NCBI GenBank assembly: GCA_003565575.1
Contig: PXBV01000232.1
Coordinates: forward strand, 1 to 13,524
Direction of reading: 5' to 3'
DNA: 13,524 nt
Source of the DNA: Psychroflexus sp.
Lineage (GTDB): Bacteria > Bacteroidota > Bacteroidia > Flavobacteriales > Flavobacteriaceae
In this document: one piece after another, positions 7,434 to 13,524 of the stretch
How positions within the stretch are numbered: the first letter of the stretch is position 1
How the letters are laid out: the number at the start of each line of letters is the position of its first letter
Position numbers and translations under genes: made by a program
The notes under the pieces: generated by a model
The model's input: the letters and a program-made list of their open reading frames with translations, nothing else
What the model was told of the DNA's origin: nothing
Databases searched by the model: none

Positions 7434-7832
7434 TTAATTTTTTTTGGACTTTTTAAGGACATGAATAAAGACCAAAAACCAGCTTGTAATGAGAAGTGCA
7501 CCACCAATAGGCGTTATAAATGCGATGGTTTTAAATTCAAACTGAGTTAGAGTATTGGTAGCAAGCCCATAAATTGAACCAGAAAAAAACAAAACACCAA
7601 TTAAAATTAACCAAAAAAGAATCTTGTTAAGTCGGTCTGAAGTAAATTTTTGAGCAGATAAAAACACTAGAAACAATGCATGATAAATTTGATATTTGAC
7701 CCCCGTTTCAAACGTTTTGATAGCGCTTTCAGAGATTAAATTTTCAAGTCCGTGTGCTGCAAATGCGCCTAAAATGATACCCGTAAATCCAAGGCCACTA
7801 CCTAGTAAAATCAATTTTTTTTGTGCCTCCAT
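7434..7832 (-). CDS. DUF423 small membrane protein (YgdD-like)
   Basis: A 132-residue inner-membrane protein of unknown function. Length and pattern fit the widespread DUF423/YgdD family (about 125-135 residues). Four hydrophobic segments are seen: about residues 6-25, ending in the family signature GAFAAHGL; 48-61 after KYQIYHALFL; 69-91 including GVLFFSGSIYGLA; and 100-126 including TPIGGALLITSWFLVFIHVL. The tail is basic (KKSKKN), consistent with a cytoplasmic C terminus. The conserved AHGL, YHAL and GSIYG blocks make the assignment firm although no biochemical role is known. It reads in the same direction as pckA, 67 bases upstream of it, but the pckA box in the gap suggests separate transcripts. 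Divergent from the saccharopine dehydrogenase gene. Confidence 0.92.
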   Translation of the reverse strand: MEAQKKLILLGSGLGFTGIILGAFAAHGLENLISESAIKTFETGVKYQIYHALFLVFLSAQKFTSDRLNKILFWLILIGVLFFSGSIYGLATNTLTQFEFKTIAFITPIGGALLITSWFLVFIHVLKKSKKN

Positions 7833-7869
7833 TTTATATGATTAATATTGTAAATATCGAAACTAAATT

Positions 7870-7877
7870 CAAAAATA
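7870..7877 (-). promoter_or_regulatory. Candidate -7 box for the DUF423 gene
   Basis: The minus strand reads TATTTTTG at 7877-7870 (exact TAnnTTTG), which would start transcription near 7862, about 30 bases before the ATG at 7832. The nearest TTG upstream is only 12 bases away, shorter than usual, so support is modest. No exact box was found for the divergent plus-strand gene. Confidence 0.3.
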
Positions 7878-7900
7878 ACCATTAATATTCAATATAGATT

Positions 7901-9268
7901 ATGAGAACTATTCTTATTATAGGCGCAGGAAAATCAACCTCTTCACTGATGAGGTTTTTGTTAGGTAAGTCACAAAATGAAAATTTCAAACTTATCATAG
8001 CAGATAAAAACGCAGAGGTTGTACAACGCATGGCAAAACAACATTCTCCAGCAAGCGCTTTGGTTCTGGATATCTTTAATACCGAAGAACGCGAGCAAGC
8101 CATACAAAGTGTTGATCTTGTAATTTCTATGCTGCCGGCTAGATTTCATATTGAAATAGCCAAAGATTGTGTAAAGTACAATAAGAATATGGTAACTGCT
8201 TCCTACGTTTCTAAAGAAATGGAAGCCTTAAGTGAAGAGGTAAAACAAAAAGGCCTGACCTTTATGAATGAGATAGGTGTAGATCCTGGTATAGACCACA
8301 TGAGCGCTATGCAAGTGATTGACAGGATACGGTCTAAAGGCGGGAAAATGTTGCTTTTTGAATCGTTTACCGGAGGCTTAGTAGCGCCCGAAAGTGACGA
8401 TAATCTCTGGAATTATAAATTTACGTGGAACCCACGGAATGTGGTTGTAGCTGGCCAAGGCGGAGCGGCAGAGTTTATCCAAGAAGGCCAGTACAAATAC
8501 ATTCCATACCAAAGACTTTTCCGAAGAACAGAATTTCTTCAGATTCCAAAGTACGGCAGATTCGAAGGCTTGGCCAATAGAAATTCATTGGCTTACAGAA
8601 GTATTTACGGCCTTGAAGATATTCCTACTTTATATAGAGGAACTCTACGTCGAGTTGGTTTTAGCAAAGCTTGGAATGTATTTGTGCAACTAGGAATGAC
8701 AGATGACACCTATACTTTACAAGATACAGAACAAATGAGTTACAGGTCTTTTGTCAATTCATTTTTGCCTTACTCTCCAACCGATTCTGTGGAATTAAAA
8801 TTGAGGTTGAGTTTAAAAATAGACCAAGATGATTTGATTTGGGATAAACTTGTTGAATTAGATTTATTCAATTCTAAAAAGAAAATCGGAATTAAAGAGG
8901 CTACACCAGCACAAGCTTTACAGAAAATATTAGAAGATAAGTGGACACTAAAGCCAGAAGATAAAGACATGATTGTGATGTATCACAAATTTGGATTTGA
9001 ACTAGATGGAGAGAAAAAACAAATCGACTCTACAATGGTGAGTTTAGGTGAAGATCAAACGTACACGGCCATGGCCAAAACCGTTGGCTTGCCTGTAGGT
9101 ATTGCTGCTTTGAAAATTTTAAATGGAGAAATCAAGAAACCTGGTGTTTTAAGGCCAATTCATCCTGAAGTCTATAATCCAATTTTGAAAGCTTTAGAAG
9201 GTTTTGATATCAGGTTTGAAGAAACTGAAAAGGAATACAAAGGCTATAATCCTGACCAGCTTTCATAA
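7901..9268 (+). CDS. Saccharopine dehydrogenase family protein
   Basis: A 455-residue NAD(P)-dependent oxidoreductase resembling saccharopine dehydrogenase/reductase (glutamate-forming, LYS9 type), which links 2-aminoadipate semialdehyde and glutamate with saccharopine in lysine metabolism. The N-terminal Rossmann fold carries IIGAGKSTSS (residues 6-15), an acidic D35 at the end of the second strand, and VISMLPARFH near 74-83. The family block NEIGVDPGIDHMSAM (123-137) and a long C-terminal catalytic domain (FTGGL.APE..DNLW from 156, FTWNPRNVVVAGQGG, LYRGTLRR) follow. Size and block order match full-length family members. The matching lysine 2-oxoglutarate reductase (LYS1-like) partner is not in the window, so whether it serves lysine breakdown, synthesis or another imino-acid reaction is open. 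Monocistronic; converges on the PPTase gene. Confidence 0.88.
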   Translation: MRTILIIGAGKSTSSLMRFLLGKSQNENFKLIIADKNAEVVQRMAKQHSPASALVLDIFNTEEREQAIQSVDLVISMLPARFHIEIAKDCVKYNKNMVTASYVSKEMEALSEEVKQKGLTFMNEIGVDPGIDHMSAMQVIDRIRSKGGKMLLFESFTGGLVAPESDDNLWNYKFTWNPRNVVVAGQGGAAEFIQEGQYKYIPYQRLFRRTEFLQIPKYGRFEGLANRNSLAYRSIYGLEDIPTLYRGTLRRVGFSKAWNVFVQLGMTDDTYTLQDTEQMSYRSFVNSFLPYSPTDSVELKLRLSLKIDQDDLIWDKLVELDLFNSKKKIGIKEATPAQALQKILEDKWTLKPEDKDMIVMYHKFGFELDGEKKQIDSTMVSLGEDQTYTAMAKTVGLPVGIAALKILNGEIKKPGVLRPIHPEVYNPILKALEGFDIRFEETEKEYKGYNPDQLS

Positions 9269-9279
9269 GAAACCCTACT

Positions 9280-9299
9280 AGAGCAATGAAGCTTTTTTT
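9280..9299 (+). terminator. Weak candidate terminator after the saccharopine dehydrogenase gene
   Basis: A five-base stem (AGAGC at 9280-9284 with GCTTT at 9291-9295, one wobble) with a six-base loop leads into seven T's ending at 9299. It sits 12 bases after the stop in the 34-base convergent gap. The stem is short, so confidence is low. Confidence 0.3.
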
Positions 9300-9302
9300 A
9301 TT

Positions 9303-9932
9303 TTAATCTGAAATGGCATAAACAAGTGTAAAGTTTTCAAATTCTAAAAAGCGAAGCGTGTAATAAGTAATTTGGTTTTTGTGTGTTACCTTAGCTGTGG
9401 TTTGATTAGAATCAATATCAAAATCTTCCACAAAAATATCATGAAGAAATAGAAGTCCTTTTTTGCCGTAAAGTTTGTAAAGGGATTCTTTAGCACCCCA
9501 AACAATTGTAAGCTTTCGTACTAAATTTTCACCATTTCCCAAAGCTTTGTATTCTTCTATAGGAGTGAATTTTGGAGCAATCAGTTTGATTTTTTCGCGC
9601 TGCTTTTCAATATCAATCCCTACCTTTTTGTCTGAAACTATCACGGCTGTAAACTCAAAAGAATGTGTTATAGAGATGAAGTTGCCATCTTTAAGGTGGG
9701 GTTTTCCTTTGTCATCATAATACAAATCAAAATCAGTGTAGTTAAACTCCTTTAGCAAGTGTCTTATGCTCATAAAGCCTTTTTTATGGATAAGAGACTT
9801 CATGCTGTCGTAGCGCTCTTTGCAGTTTGGTGTTAAGCTTACCGCATGTTCAAGAACATCTAGAGTCTCTTCTATTTTCCACACCAAAGCGGTTGTATTC
9901 TCATCTATTGTTATTCTTTTGTAAATCGGCAT
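9303..9932 (-). CDS. 4'-phosphopantetheinyl transferase superfamily protein (Sfp-like)
   Basis: A 209-residue enzyme expected to transfer the phosphopantetheine arm of coenzyme A to a conserved serine of acyl, peptidyl or aryl carrier proteins, turning apo into holo forms. The pseudo-dimeric Sfp layout is visible: KGKPHL (75-80) before ISITHS (86-91), the Mg-binding GIDIE (105-109, D107 and E109), and WGAKESLYKLYGKKGL (145-160), the WxxKES motif whose E149 completes the metal site. Length is typical of the Sfp/HetI group and nearly twice that of AcpS. The carrier partner is not in the window; it may serve fatty-acid synthase ACP or a secondary pathway. It lies divergently beside ahcY with a 51-base gap containing back-to-back promoter boxes. 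Confidence 0.92.
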   Translation of the reverse strand: MPIYKRITIDENTTALVWKIEETLDVLEHAVSLTPNCKERYDSMKSLIHKKGFMSIRHLLKEFNYTDFDLYYDDKGKPHLKDGNFISITHSFEFTAVIVSDKKVGIDIEKQREKIKLIAPKFTPIEEYKALGNGENLVRKLTIVWGAKESLYKLYGKKGLLFLHDIFVEDFDIDSNQTTAKVTHKNQITYYTLRFLEFENFTLVYAISD

Positions 9933-9952
9933 AAAGTTAAAGTGTGTTTCCT

Positions 9953-9960
9953 TAATTTTG
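9953..9960 (+). promoter_or_regulatory. -7 box for ahcY
   Basis: TAATTTTG at 9953-9960 matches TAnnTTTG exactly; transcription would start near 9967, about 17 bases before the ahcY ATG. It is separated by a single base from the opposite-strand box for the PPTase gene. A -33 TTG is not evident. Confidence 0.45.
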
Positions 9961-9961
9961 C

Positions 9962-9969
9962 CAAAAATA
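9962..9969 (-). promoter_or_regulatory. -7 box for the phosphopantetheinyl transferase gene
   Basis: The minus strand reads TATTTTTG at 9969-9962, exact to TAnnTTTG, giving a start near 9955 and a leader of about 22 bases to ATG 9932. It mirrors the ahcY box across one base. Confidence 0.4.
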
Positions 9970-9983
9970 TAATAAAATAAAAT

Positions 9984-11300
9984 ATGAGTACGGATACATT
10001 ACCTTATACACCTTACAAAGTCAAAGATATAACTTTGGCGGAATGGGGGAGAAGAGAAATAGAATTAGCAGAATCAGAAATGCCAGGATTGATGGCTTTG
10101 AGGGAAGAATTCGGTAAAGAAAAACCTTTAAAAGGTGCCCGTATTGCAGGTTGTTTGCATATGACCATACAAACTGCTGTTTTAATTGAAACCTTGGTAG
10201 AGCTAGGAGCAGACGTAACCTGGAGTTCTTGTAACATTTTTTCTACCCAAGACCATGCAGCCGCTGCTATAGCAGAAGCTGGTGTTGCTGTATACGCTTG
10301 GAAAGGCATGACCGAAGAAGAGTTCAATTGGTGCATAGAGCAAACTTTATTTTTTGGAAAAGATAGGCAGCCCTTAAATATGATTTTAGACGATGGTGGA
10401 GACCTTACCAATATGGTTTTTGATCAATATCCTGAACTCGCTAAAGGCATAAGAGGTCTTTCTGAAGAAACTACCACTGGAGTACATCGCCTATATGAAC
10501 GTATGAAAAACGGTACCTTAGTAATGCCAGCTATTAATGTAAATGATAGCGTGACTAAATCCAAATTTGATAACAAATACGGCTGTAGAGAAAGCGCTGT
10601 GGATGCGATAAGAAGAGCTACCGACTTGATGCTTGCTGGAAAACGCGTTATCGTTTGTGGTTATGGAGATGTGGGTAAAGGAACTGCGGCCTCCTTCAAA
10701 GGTGCTGGATCTATCGTTACTATTACTGAAATTGATCCTATCTGTGCATTACAAGCAGCAATGGATGGTTTTGAGGTTAAAAAGCTGGAAACTGTGGCGC
10801 CTACTGCAGATATCGTTATCACCACTACAGGAAATAAAGACATTATAAGAGCTGAGCATTTTGAAGCGTTTAAGGATAAAACACTTGTGTGCAATATTGG
10901 TCATTTTGACAATGAAATTGATGTAGCTTGGCTAAAGAAAAACCATGGCGATACGCGTGTGGAAATTAAACCTCAAGTGGATAAATACACCATCAACGGT
11001 AAAGATATTATTTTATTAGCCGAAGGTAGATTAGTTAATTTAGGTTGTGCTACAGGACATCCAAGTTTTGTAATGAGTAATTCATTTACCAACCAAACGT
11101 TGGCACAAATGGAATTGTGGCAGAATTCTGATAAGTATAAAAATGAAGTGTATATGTTACCAAAACACCTTGATGAAAAGGTAGCAAAATTACATTTGGA
11201 GCGATTAGGTGTAGAATTAACTGAACTTAAATCTGACCAGGCTGACTATATTGGCGTAAAAACTGAAGGCCCCTTTAAGCCAGAATATTATAGATATTAA
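9984..11300 (+). CDS. ahcY: Adenosylhomocysteinase (SAH hydrolase)
   Basis: Cytoplasmic NAD-dependent enzyme that splits S-adenosylhomocysteine to adenosine and homocysteine, relieving product inhibition of methyltransferases and returning homocysteine to methionine synthesis. At 438 residues it is a full-length family member. Landmarks: catalytic H59 in GCLHMT, SSCNIFSTQDHAAAA (81-95), D136 in LDDGGD, E161/E162 in SEETTTG, K192 and D196 in VTKSKFDN, C201, the NAD Rossmann motif GYGDVGKG (226-233), and NIGHFDNEID later. The C-terminal tail that completes the NAD site of the neighbouring subunit ends KPEYYRY, with K432 and Y436 at the expected positions; most homologues have DH where this has EY, a mild variant. 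Single-gene transcript with its own promoter box and terminator. Confidence 0.98.
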   Translation: MSTDTLPYTPYKVKDITLAEWGRREIELAESEMPGLMALREEFGKEKPLKGARIAGCLHMTIQTAVLIETLVELGADVTWSSCNIFSTQDHAAAAIAEAGVAVYAWKGMTEEEFNWCIEQTLFFGKDRQPLNMILDDGGDLTNMVFDQYPELAKGIRGLSEETTTGVHRLYERMKNGTLVMPAINVNDSVTKSKFDNKYGCRESAVDAIRRATDLMLAGKRVIVCGYGDVGKGTAASFKGAGSIVTITEIDPICALQAAMDGFEVKKLETVAPTADIVITTTGNKDIIRAEHFEAFKDKTLVCNIGHFDNEIDVAWLKKNHGDTRVEIKPQVDKYTINGKDIILLAEGRLVNLGCATGHPSFVMSNSFTNQTLAQMELWQNSDKYKNEVYMLPKHLDEKVAKLHLERLGVELTELKSDQADYIGVKTEGPFKPEYYRY

Positions 11301-11321
11301 TAATTTCAATAAAATTAGTCC

Positions 11322-11352
11322 AAAAAACCAAGTCATTATGGCTTGGTTTTTT
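11322..11352. terminator. Intrinsic terminator after ahcY
   Basis: A 13-base stem pairs 11322-11334 with 11340-11352 around a five-base loop; the core is CCAAG/CTTGG, with one T-G wobble near the loop, and the right arm ends in six T's. The mirrored A-run makes it structurally symmetrical, but no minus-strand gene needs it here. It starts 22 bases after the ahcY stop. Confidence 0.88.
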
Positions 11353-11378
11353 CGTTCGTTTTGAATCAAGTAGTGAAC

Positions 11379-11401
11379 TAAATTTGAATCCTTTATCTTT
11401 G
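11379..11401 (+). promoter_or_regulatory. Two candidate -7 boxes upstream of the Mpl-like gene
   Basis: Two exact TAnnTTTG matches lie in tandem: TAAATTTG at 11379-11386 and TATCTTTG at 11394-11401. A TTG at 11361-11363 precedes the first by 15 bases. The second would give a leader of about 11 bases, the first about 26. Which is used cannot be told. Confidence 0.4.
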
Positions 11402-11418
11402 ACTAAAATCATAAATAA

Positions 11419-12774
11419 ATGCACATACATTTTATAGCGATTGGCGGTAGTGCTATGCACAATTTGGCTCTTGCACTTCATGAAAAAGGTGACCATGTCA
11501 CAGGAAGTGATGACGAGATTTTTGAACCATCTAAGTCTAGACTTCAACAAAAAGGCTTGTTGCCAAAAGAATTTGGTTGGTTTCCAGATAATATTATTCC
11601 CCAAATCGATGCGGTAATACTTGGGATGCACGCCAAGGCAGATAACCCAGAATTACTGAAAGCAAAAGACTTAGGGTTGAAAATTTATTCTTATCCAGAA
11701 TATTTATACGAACATTCTAAAGGAAAAACAAGAGTTGTGATAGGCGGTTCTCATGGTAAAACTACCATTACAGCCATGGTTCTTCATGTTATGCATTACC
11801 ATGACAAAGAAGTAGACTTTATGGTAGGTGCTCAACTAGAAGGGTTTGATACAATGGTGCATCTCACAGAGGAAAATGATTTTATACTTCTTGAAGGCGA
11901 TGAGTACTTAAGTTCTGCCTTAGACTCTAGACCAAAATTTCATCTTTACCAACCCAACATAGCTCTCTTGAGCGGTATTGCTTGGGATCACATCAATGTA
12001 TTTCCAACGTTTGAAACTTATGTAGAACAATTTGAGGTTTTTCTTGAAAGCATGACCAATGGAAGTACCTTGGTGTATAACGAAGAAGACGATATTGTAA
12101 GCCAACTTGCCATAAATGCTAAAAAACCCACAAGAAAACATGCGTATTCTACGCCGGAGCACACTATAGAAGATGGGCAAACCTATTTAGAAACTCCAGA
12201 AGGACCTTTACCTGTAGAAGTTTTTGGAAAACATAATTTACAAAATATTGGGGGAGCAAAGTGGATATGCCAACACATGGGTGTGGATGAAGATGATTTT
12301 TATGAAGCCATCGGGAGTTTTAAAGGTGCCTCCAAACGCTTGGAGCAAATAGCAGTATCTTCAAAAGTAATTGTTTATAAAGATTATGCGCATTCTCCTT
12401 CCAAGGTTATGGCTACAACTAAGGCGATAAAAGCACAATACCCTTCCAAAATTTCCTTAGCGTGTTTAGAGCTACATACCTACAGTAGTTTAAATTCAGA
12501 ATTTTTAACTGAATATAGAGAAACGCTAAACGCAGCAGATGAAGCAGTGGTGTTTTATTCGCCAAAAGCACTTGAAATCAAGCAACTGGAAGTAATTACA
12601 GAATTGCAAATTTTTGAAGCTTTTGGAAAAAAAGATTTGAAGGTTTATACCAATCCTGAAGCCTTTCAGGAATACTTAAAATCCAAAACCTACGTGGATC
12701 ATGTTTTACTTTTAATGAGTTCAGGAAATTATGGTGGCTTGGATTTTGATGAGATAGAAAATTGGATTCAATAA
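11419..12774 (+). CDS. mpl: Mur ligase family peptidoglycan synthetase (Mpl-like)
   Basis: A 451-residue cytoplasmic ATP-dependent ligase. Best match is Mpl, which joins recycled L-Ala-gamma-D-Glu-meso-DAP tripeptide to UDP-MurNAc, bypassing MurC/D/E; MurC is the nearest alternative. Three Mur domains are visible: an N-terminal UDP-binding part with IHFIAIGGSAMHNLA (residues 3-17) and TGSDDEIFEPSKSRL; the central ATPase with P-loop GGSHGKTT (109-116), LLEGDEYLSSALDSRPKF (157-174) and WDHINVF; and a C-terminal domain entered through FGKHNLQN (269-276), FKGASKRLE (301-309) and KDYAHSPSKV (321-330), where Mpl and MurC enzymes usually show DDFAHHP or DDYGHHP. The FKGxxxRLE block and 450-residue length favour Mpl. 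Starts 67 bases after the ahcY terminator; a 3D-domain lipoprotein gene follows. Confidence 0.87.
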   Translation: MHIHFIAIGGSAMHNLALALHEKGDHVTGSDDEIFEPSKSRLQQKGLLPKEFGWFPDNIIPQIDAVILGMHAKADNPELLKAKDLGLKIYSYPEYLYEHSKGKTRVVIGGSHGKTTITAMVLHVMHYHDKEVDFMVGAQLEGFDTMVHLTEENDFILLEGDEYLSSALDSRPKFHLYQPNIALLSGIAWDHINVFPTFETYVEQFEVFLESMTNGSTLVYNEEDDIVSQLAINAKKPTRKHAYSTPEHTIEDGQTYLETPEGPLPVEVFGKHNLQNIGGAKWICQHMGVDEDDFYEAIGSFKGASKRLEQIAVSSKVIVYKDYAHSPSKVMATTKAIKAQYPSKISLACLELHTYSSLNSEFLTEYRETLNAADEAVVFYSPKALEIKQLEVITELQIFEAFGKKDLKVYTNPEAFQEYLKSKTYVDHVLLLMSSGNYGGLDFDEIENWIQ

Positions 12775-12814
12775 GGATGATTTACTACTTCTATTAAAAA
12801 GTATTTTGCATTAG

Positions 12815-12848
12815 AGACCTCCCAGGTTTTTAAAACGTGTGAGGTTCT
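12815..12848. repeat. Degenerate palindromic intergenic repeat
   Basis: Between the Mpl-like and 3D genes, CCTCCCAGGTTTT (12818-12830) and the reverse complement of 12832-12844 (CCTCACACGTTTT) match at 11 of 13 bases around a single central T; outer AGA/TCT bases extend the pairing if one T is bulged. It resembles the AGACCTCACAGGTTTT-type palindromes I recall as dispersed in flavobacterial genomes. With no T-run after it, it is a poor terminator. Family membership is from memory; the inverted repeat itself is seen directly. Confidence 0.6.
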
Positions 12849-12919
12849 ATTTCAACTCCAAATTGAACTCACTAGAACTTGTTTTGCCTAGATGACAAAG
12901 AAAAAAACTAAATTTTATT

Positions 12920-13363
12920 ATGTCAAAACTTTACACAGCAAGTGGCTTCATCAGTAATTTAATTTTCCTACTTATAGTTGGATTATTATTAGGCTGTAAG
13001 ACCAAAGAAAACGATACTGAAAAGATTACAAGAACGGTAACCGCAACCGCTTATAATTCTGTTGAAGCTCAAACCAAAAAAGGAAACCCTTACCTCACAG
13101 CTTGGGGAGATGCCTTAAAGCCCGGAGAAAAAGCAATAGCGGTCTCAAGAGATCTTATTGAAGAAGGCTTAGGTTATGCTCAAGAAGTTAAAATAGAAGG
13201 ACTTTCTGGCACCTATGTGGTTAAGGATAAAATGAATAAGCGCTGGAATAATAAAATAGATATCTACATGGGATTAGATGAAGAAGCAGCTAAAGAATGG
13301 GGGAAAAAGGAAGTAGACATCACCTACTATACGGATGTGGAAATAGAAGAGGCTCCAGAATAA
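12920..13363 (+). CDS. 3D domain-containing lipoprotein
   Basis: A 147-residue exported protein. Residues 1-25 are a signal peptide with a strong hydrophobic core and lipobox LLLGC, so C26 is the lipid anchor; the following KTKEND is charged and might act as a surface-export signal of the kind described in Bacteroidota lipoproteins (speculative). Residues about 39-118 match the 3D domain, a double-psi beta-barrel related to the MltA catalytic region and found in peptidoglycan-lytic and resuscitation-type proteins: VTATAYNS, TAWGDALKPGEKAIAVSRDLI, VKIEGLSGTYVVKDKMNKRWNNKIDIYMG. The three aspartates naming the domain are probably D64, D103 and D114. The tail is acidic. Downstream of the Mpl-like gene with a 145-base gap, so perhaps a separate transcript; cell-wall turnover is a reasonable shared theme. 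Lytic activity is not demonstrated by sequence alone. Confidence 0.85.
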   Translation: MSKLYTASGFISNLIFLLIVGLLLGCKTKENDTEKITRTVTATAYNSVEAQTKKGNPYLTAWGDALKPGEKAIAVSRDLIEEGLGYAQEVKIEGLSGTYVVKDKMNKRWNNKIDIYMGLDEEAAKEWGKKEVDITYYTDVEIEEAPE

Positions 13364-13419
13364 CCAAAAATTAAGCTTATTGGATTGTACAACTTTCAAA
13401 AAGTTTTATAATATAGCAA

Positions 13420-13524
13420 TTAATACTTCAAACTATTCATAAAATACTTCAGGCGTTGAGCCTGACTGTCCTGCATCAACAATTTGGCTTTTTCAAAATG
13501 TGCTTCAGACTTATCTTGACTCAT
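13420..13524 (-). CDS. Short reading frame at the right edge, probably the 3' end of a gene
   Basis: The minus strand reads 34 codons from an ATG exactly at the window end (13524) to a TAA at 13422-13420. The peptide begins MSQDKSEAHFEKAKLLMQDS and ends RLKYFMNSLKY; it is charged, looks helical and is not recognised. Because the frame is open to the last base it may continue beyond the window, so this could be the C-terminal end of a larger protein with an internal Met, or a complete small protein. It converges on the 3D-domain gene across 56 bases. Codon content looks like the neighbouring genes, but the piece is too short to be sure. Confidence 0.45.
   Translation of the reverse strand: MSQDKSEAHFEKAKLLMQDSQAQRLKYFMNSLKY

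Noticed and set aside
7368..7550. Plus-strand frame of 60 codons over the pckA/DUF423 gap
   Set aside because: Mostly antisense to DUF423 and the pckA promoter; composition is not protein-like.
10013..10411. Minus-strand frame of 132 codons within ahcY
   Set aside because: Antisense shadow of a highly conserved gene; the peptide is low-complexity Ser/Ala-rich and unlike any family.
11275..11631. Minus-strand frame of 118 codons across the ahcY terminator and the Mpl-like start
   Set aside because: It covers a terminator, promoter boxes and the start of a conserved gene on the other strand; no domain seen.
12775..12919. Possible small RNA or extra gene in the 145-base gap after the Mpl-like gene
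   Set aside because: Apart from the palindromic repeat I see no reading frame, promoter box or terminator that would support a separate gene.
13391..13407. Small hairpin AACTTT/AAAGTT after the 3D-domain gene
   Set aside because: Six mostly A-T pairs and only four T's after the stem; too weak to call a terminator.

Overview
The window looks like ordinary chromosomal DNA from a member of the Bacteroidota, most likely a flavobacterium (Flavobacteriaceae). The evidence is AT-rich DNA, almost no Shine-Dalgarno sequences, repeated TAnnTTTG boxes (the Bacteroidota -7 promoter element) upstream of genes, and proteins typical of that group (DUF4271, DUF4296, a dihydroorotase with a DDQVHFR metal site, a Mur-ligase-type 'peptidoglycan synthetase'). 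Species cannot be named from the sequence alone. I see no prophage, transposase, CRISPR array, rRNA, tRNA or toxin-antitoxin gene, and no stretch over 300 bases without a gene.

Layout. 1-561 (-): 5' part of tyrS, running off the left edge. 636-1631 (+): NAD-dependent epimerase/dehydratase. 1628-4157 (-): a tight three-gene operon transcribed leftwards in the order polyprenol-phosphate mannosyltransferase-like GT2, dihydroorotase (pyrC), DUF4296 lipoprotein. 4253-5666 (+), divergent from it: DUF4271 membrane protein and uroporphyrinogen-III synthase (hemD), closed by a strong bidirectional terminator at 5685-5723. 5750-7366 (-): ATP-type PEP carboxykinase (pckA). 7434-7832 (-): DUF423 membrane protein. 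7901-9268 (+): saccharopine dehydrogenase family protein. 9303-9932 (-): 4'-phosphopantetheinyl transferase, divergent from ahcY (9984-11300, +), which ends in a terminator. 11419-12774 (+): Mpl/MurC-type ligase. 12920-13363 (+): small 3D-domain lipoprotein. 13420-13524 (-): a short reading frame reaching the right edge.

Functionally this is a housekeeping and envelope neighbourhood: translation (tyrS), pyrimidine and heme synthesis (pyrC, hemD), gluconeogenesis (pckA), the methyl cycle (ahcY), carrier-protein activation (PPTase), lipid-linked sugar transfer and peptidoglycan handling (GT2, Mpl, 3D protein). The least understood parts are the DUF4296 and DUF4271 genes flanking the GT2/pyrC/hemD block. 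The best non-coding signals are the chain of Bacteroidota promoter boxes (including a back-to-back pair between the PPTase and ahcY), two clean terminators, and a degenerate palindromic repeat at 12815-12848. I do not see a convincing new multi-gene system; the findings are local oddities.
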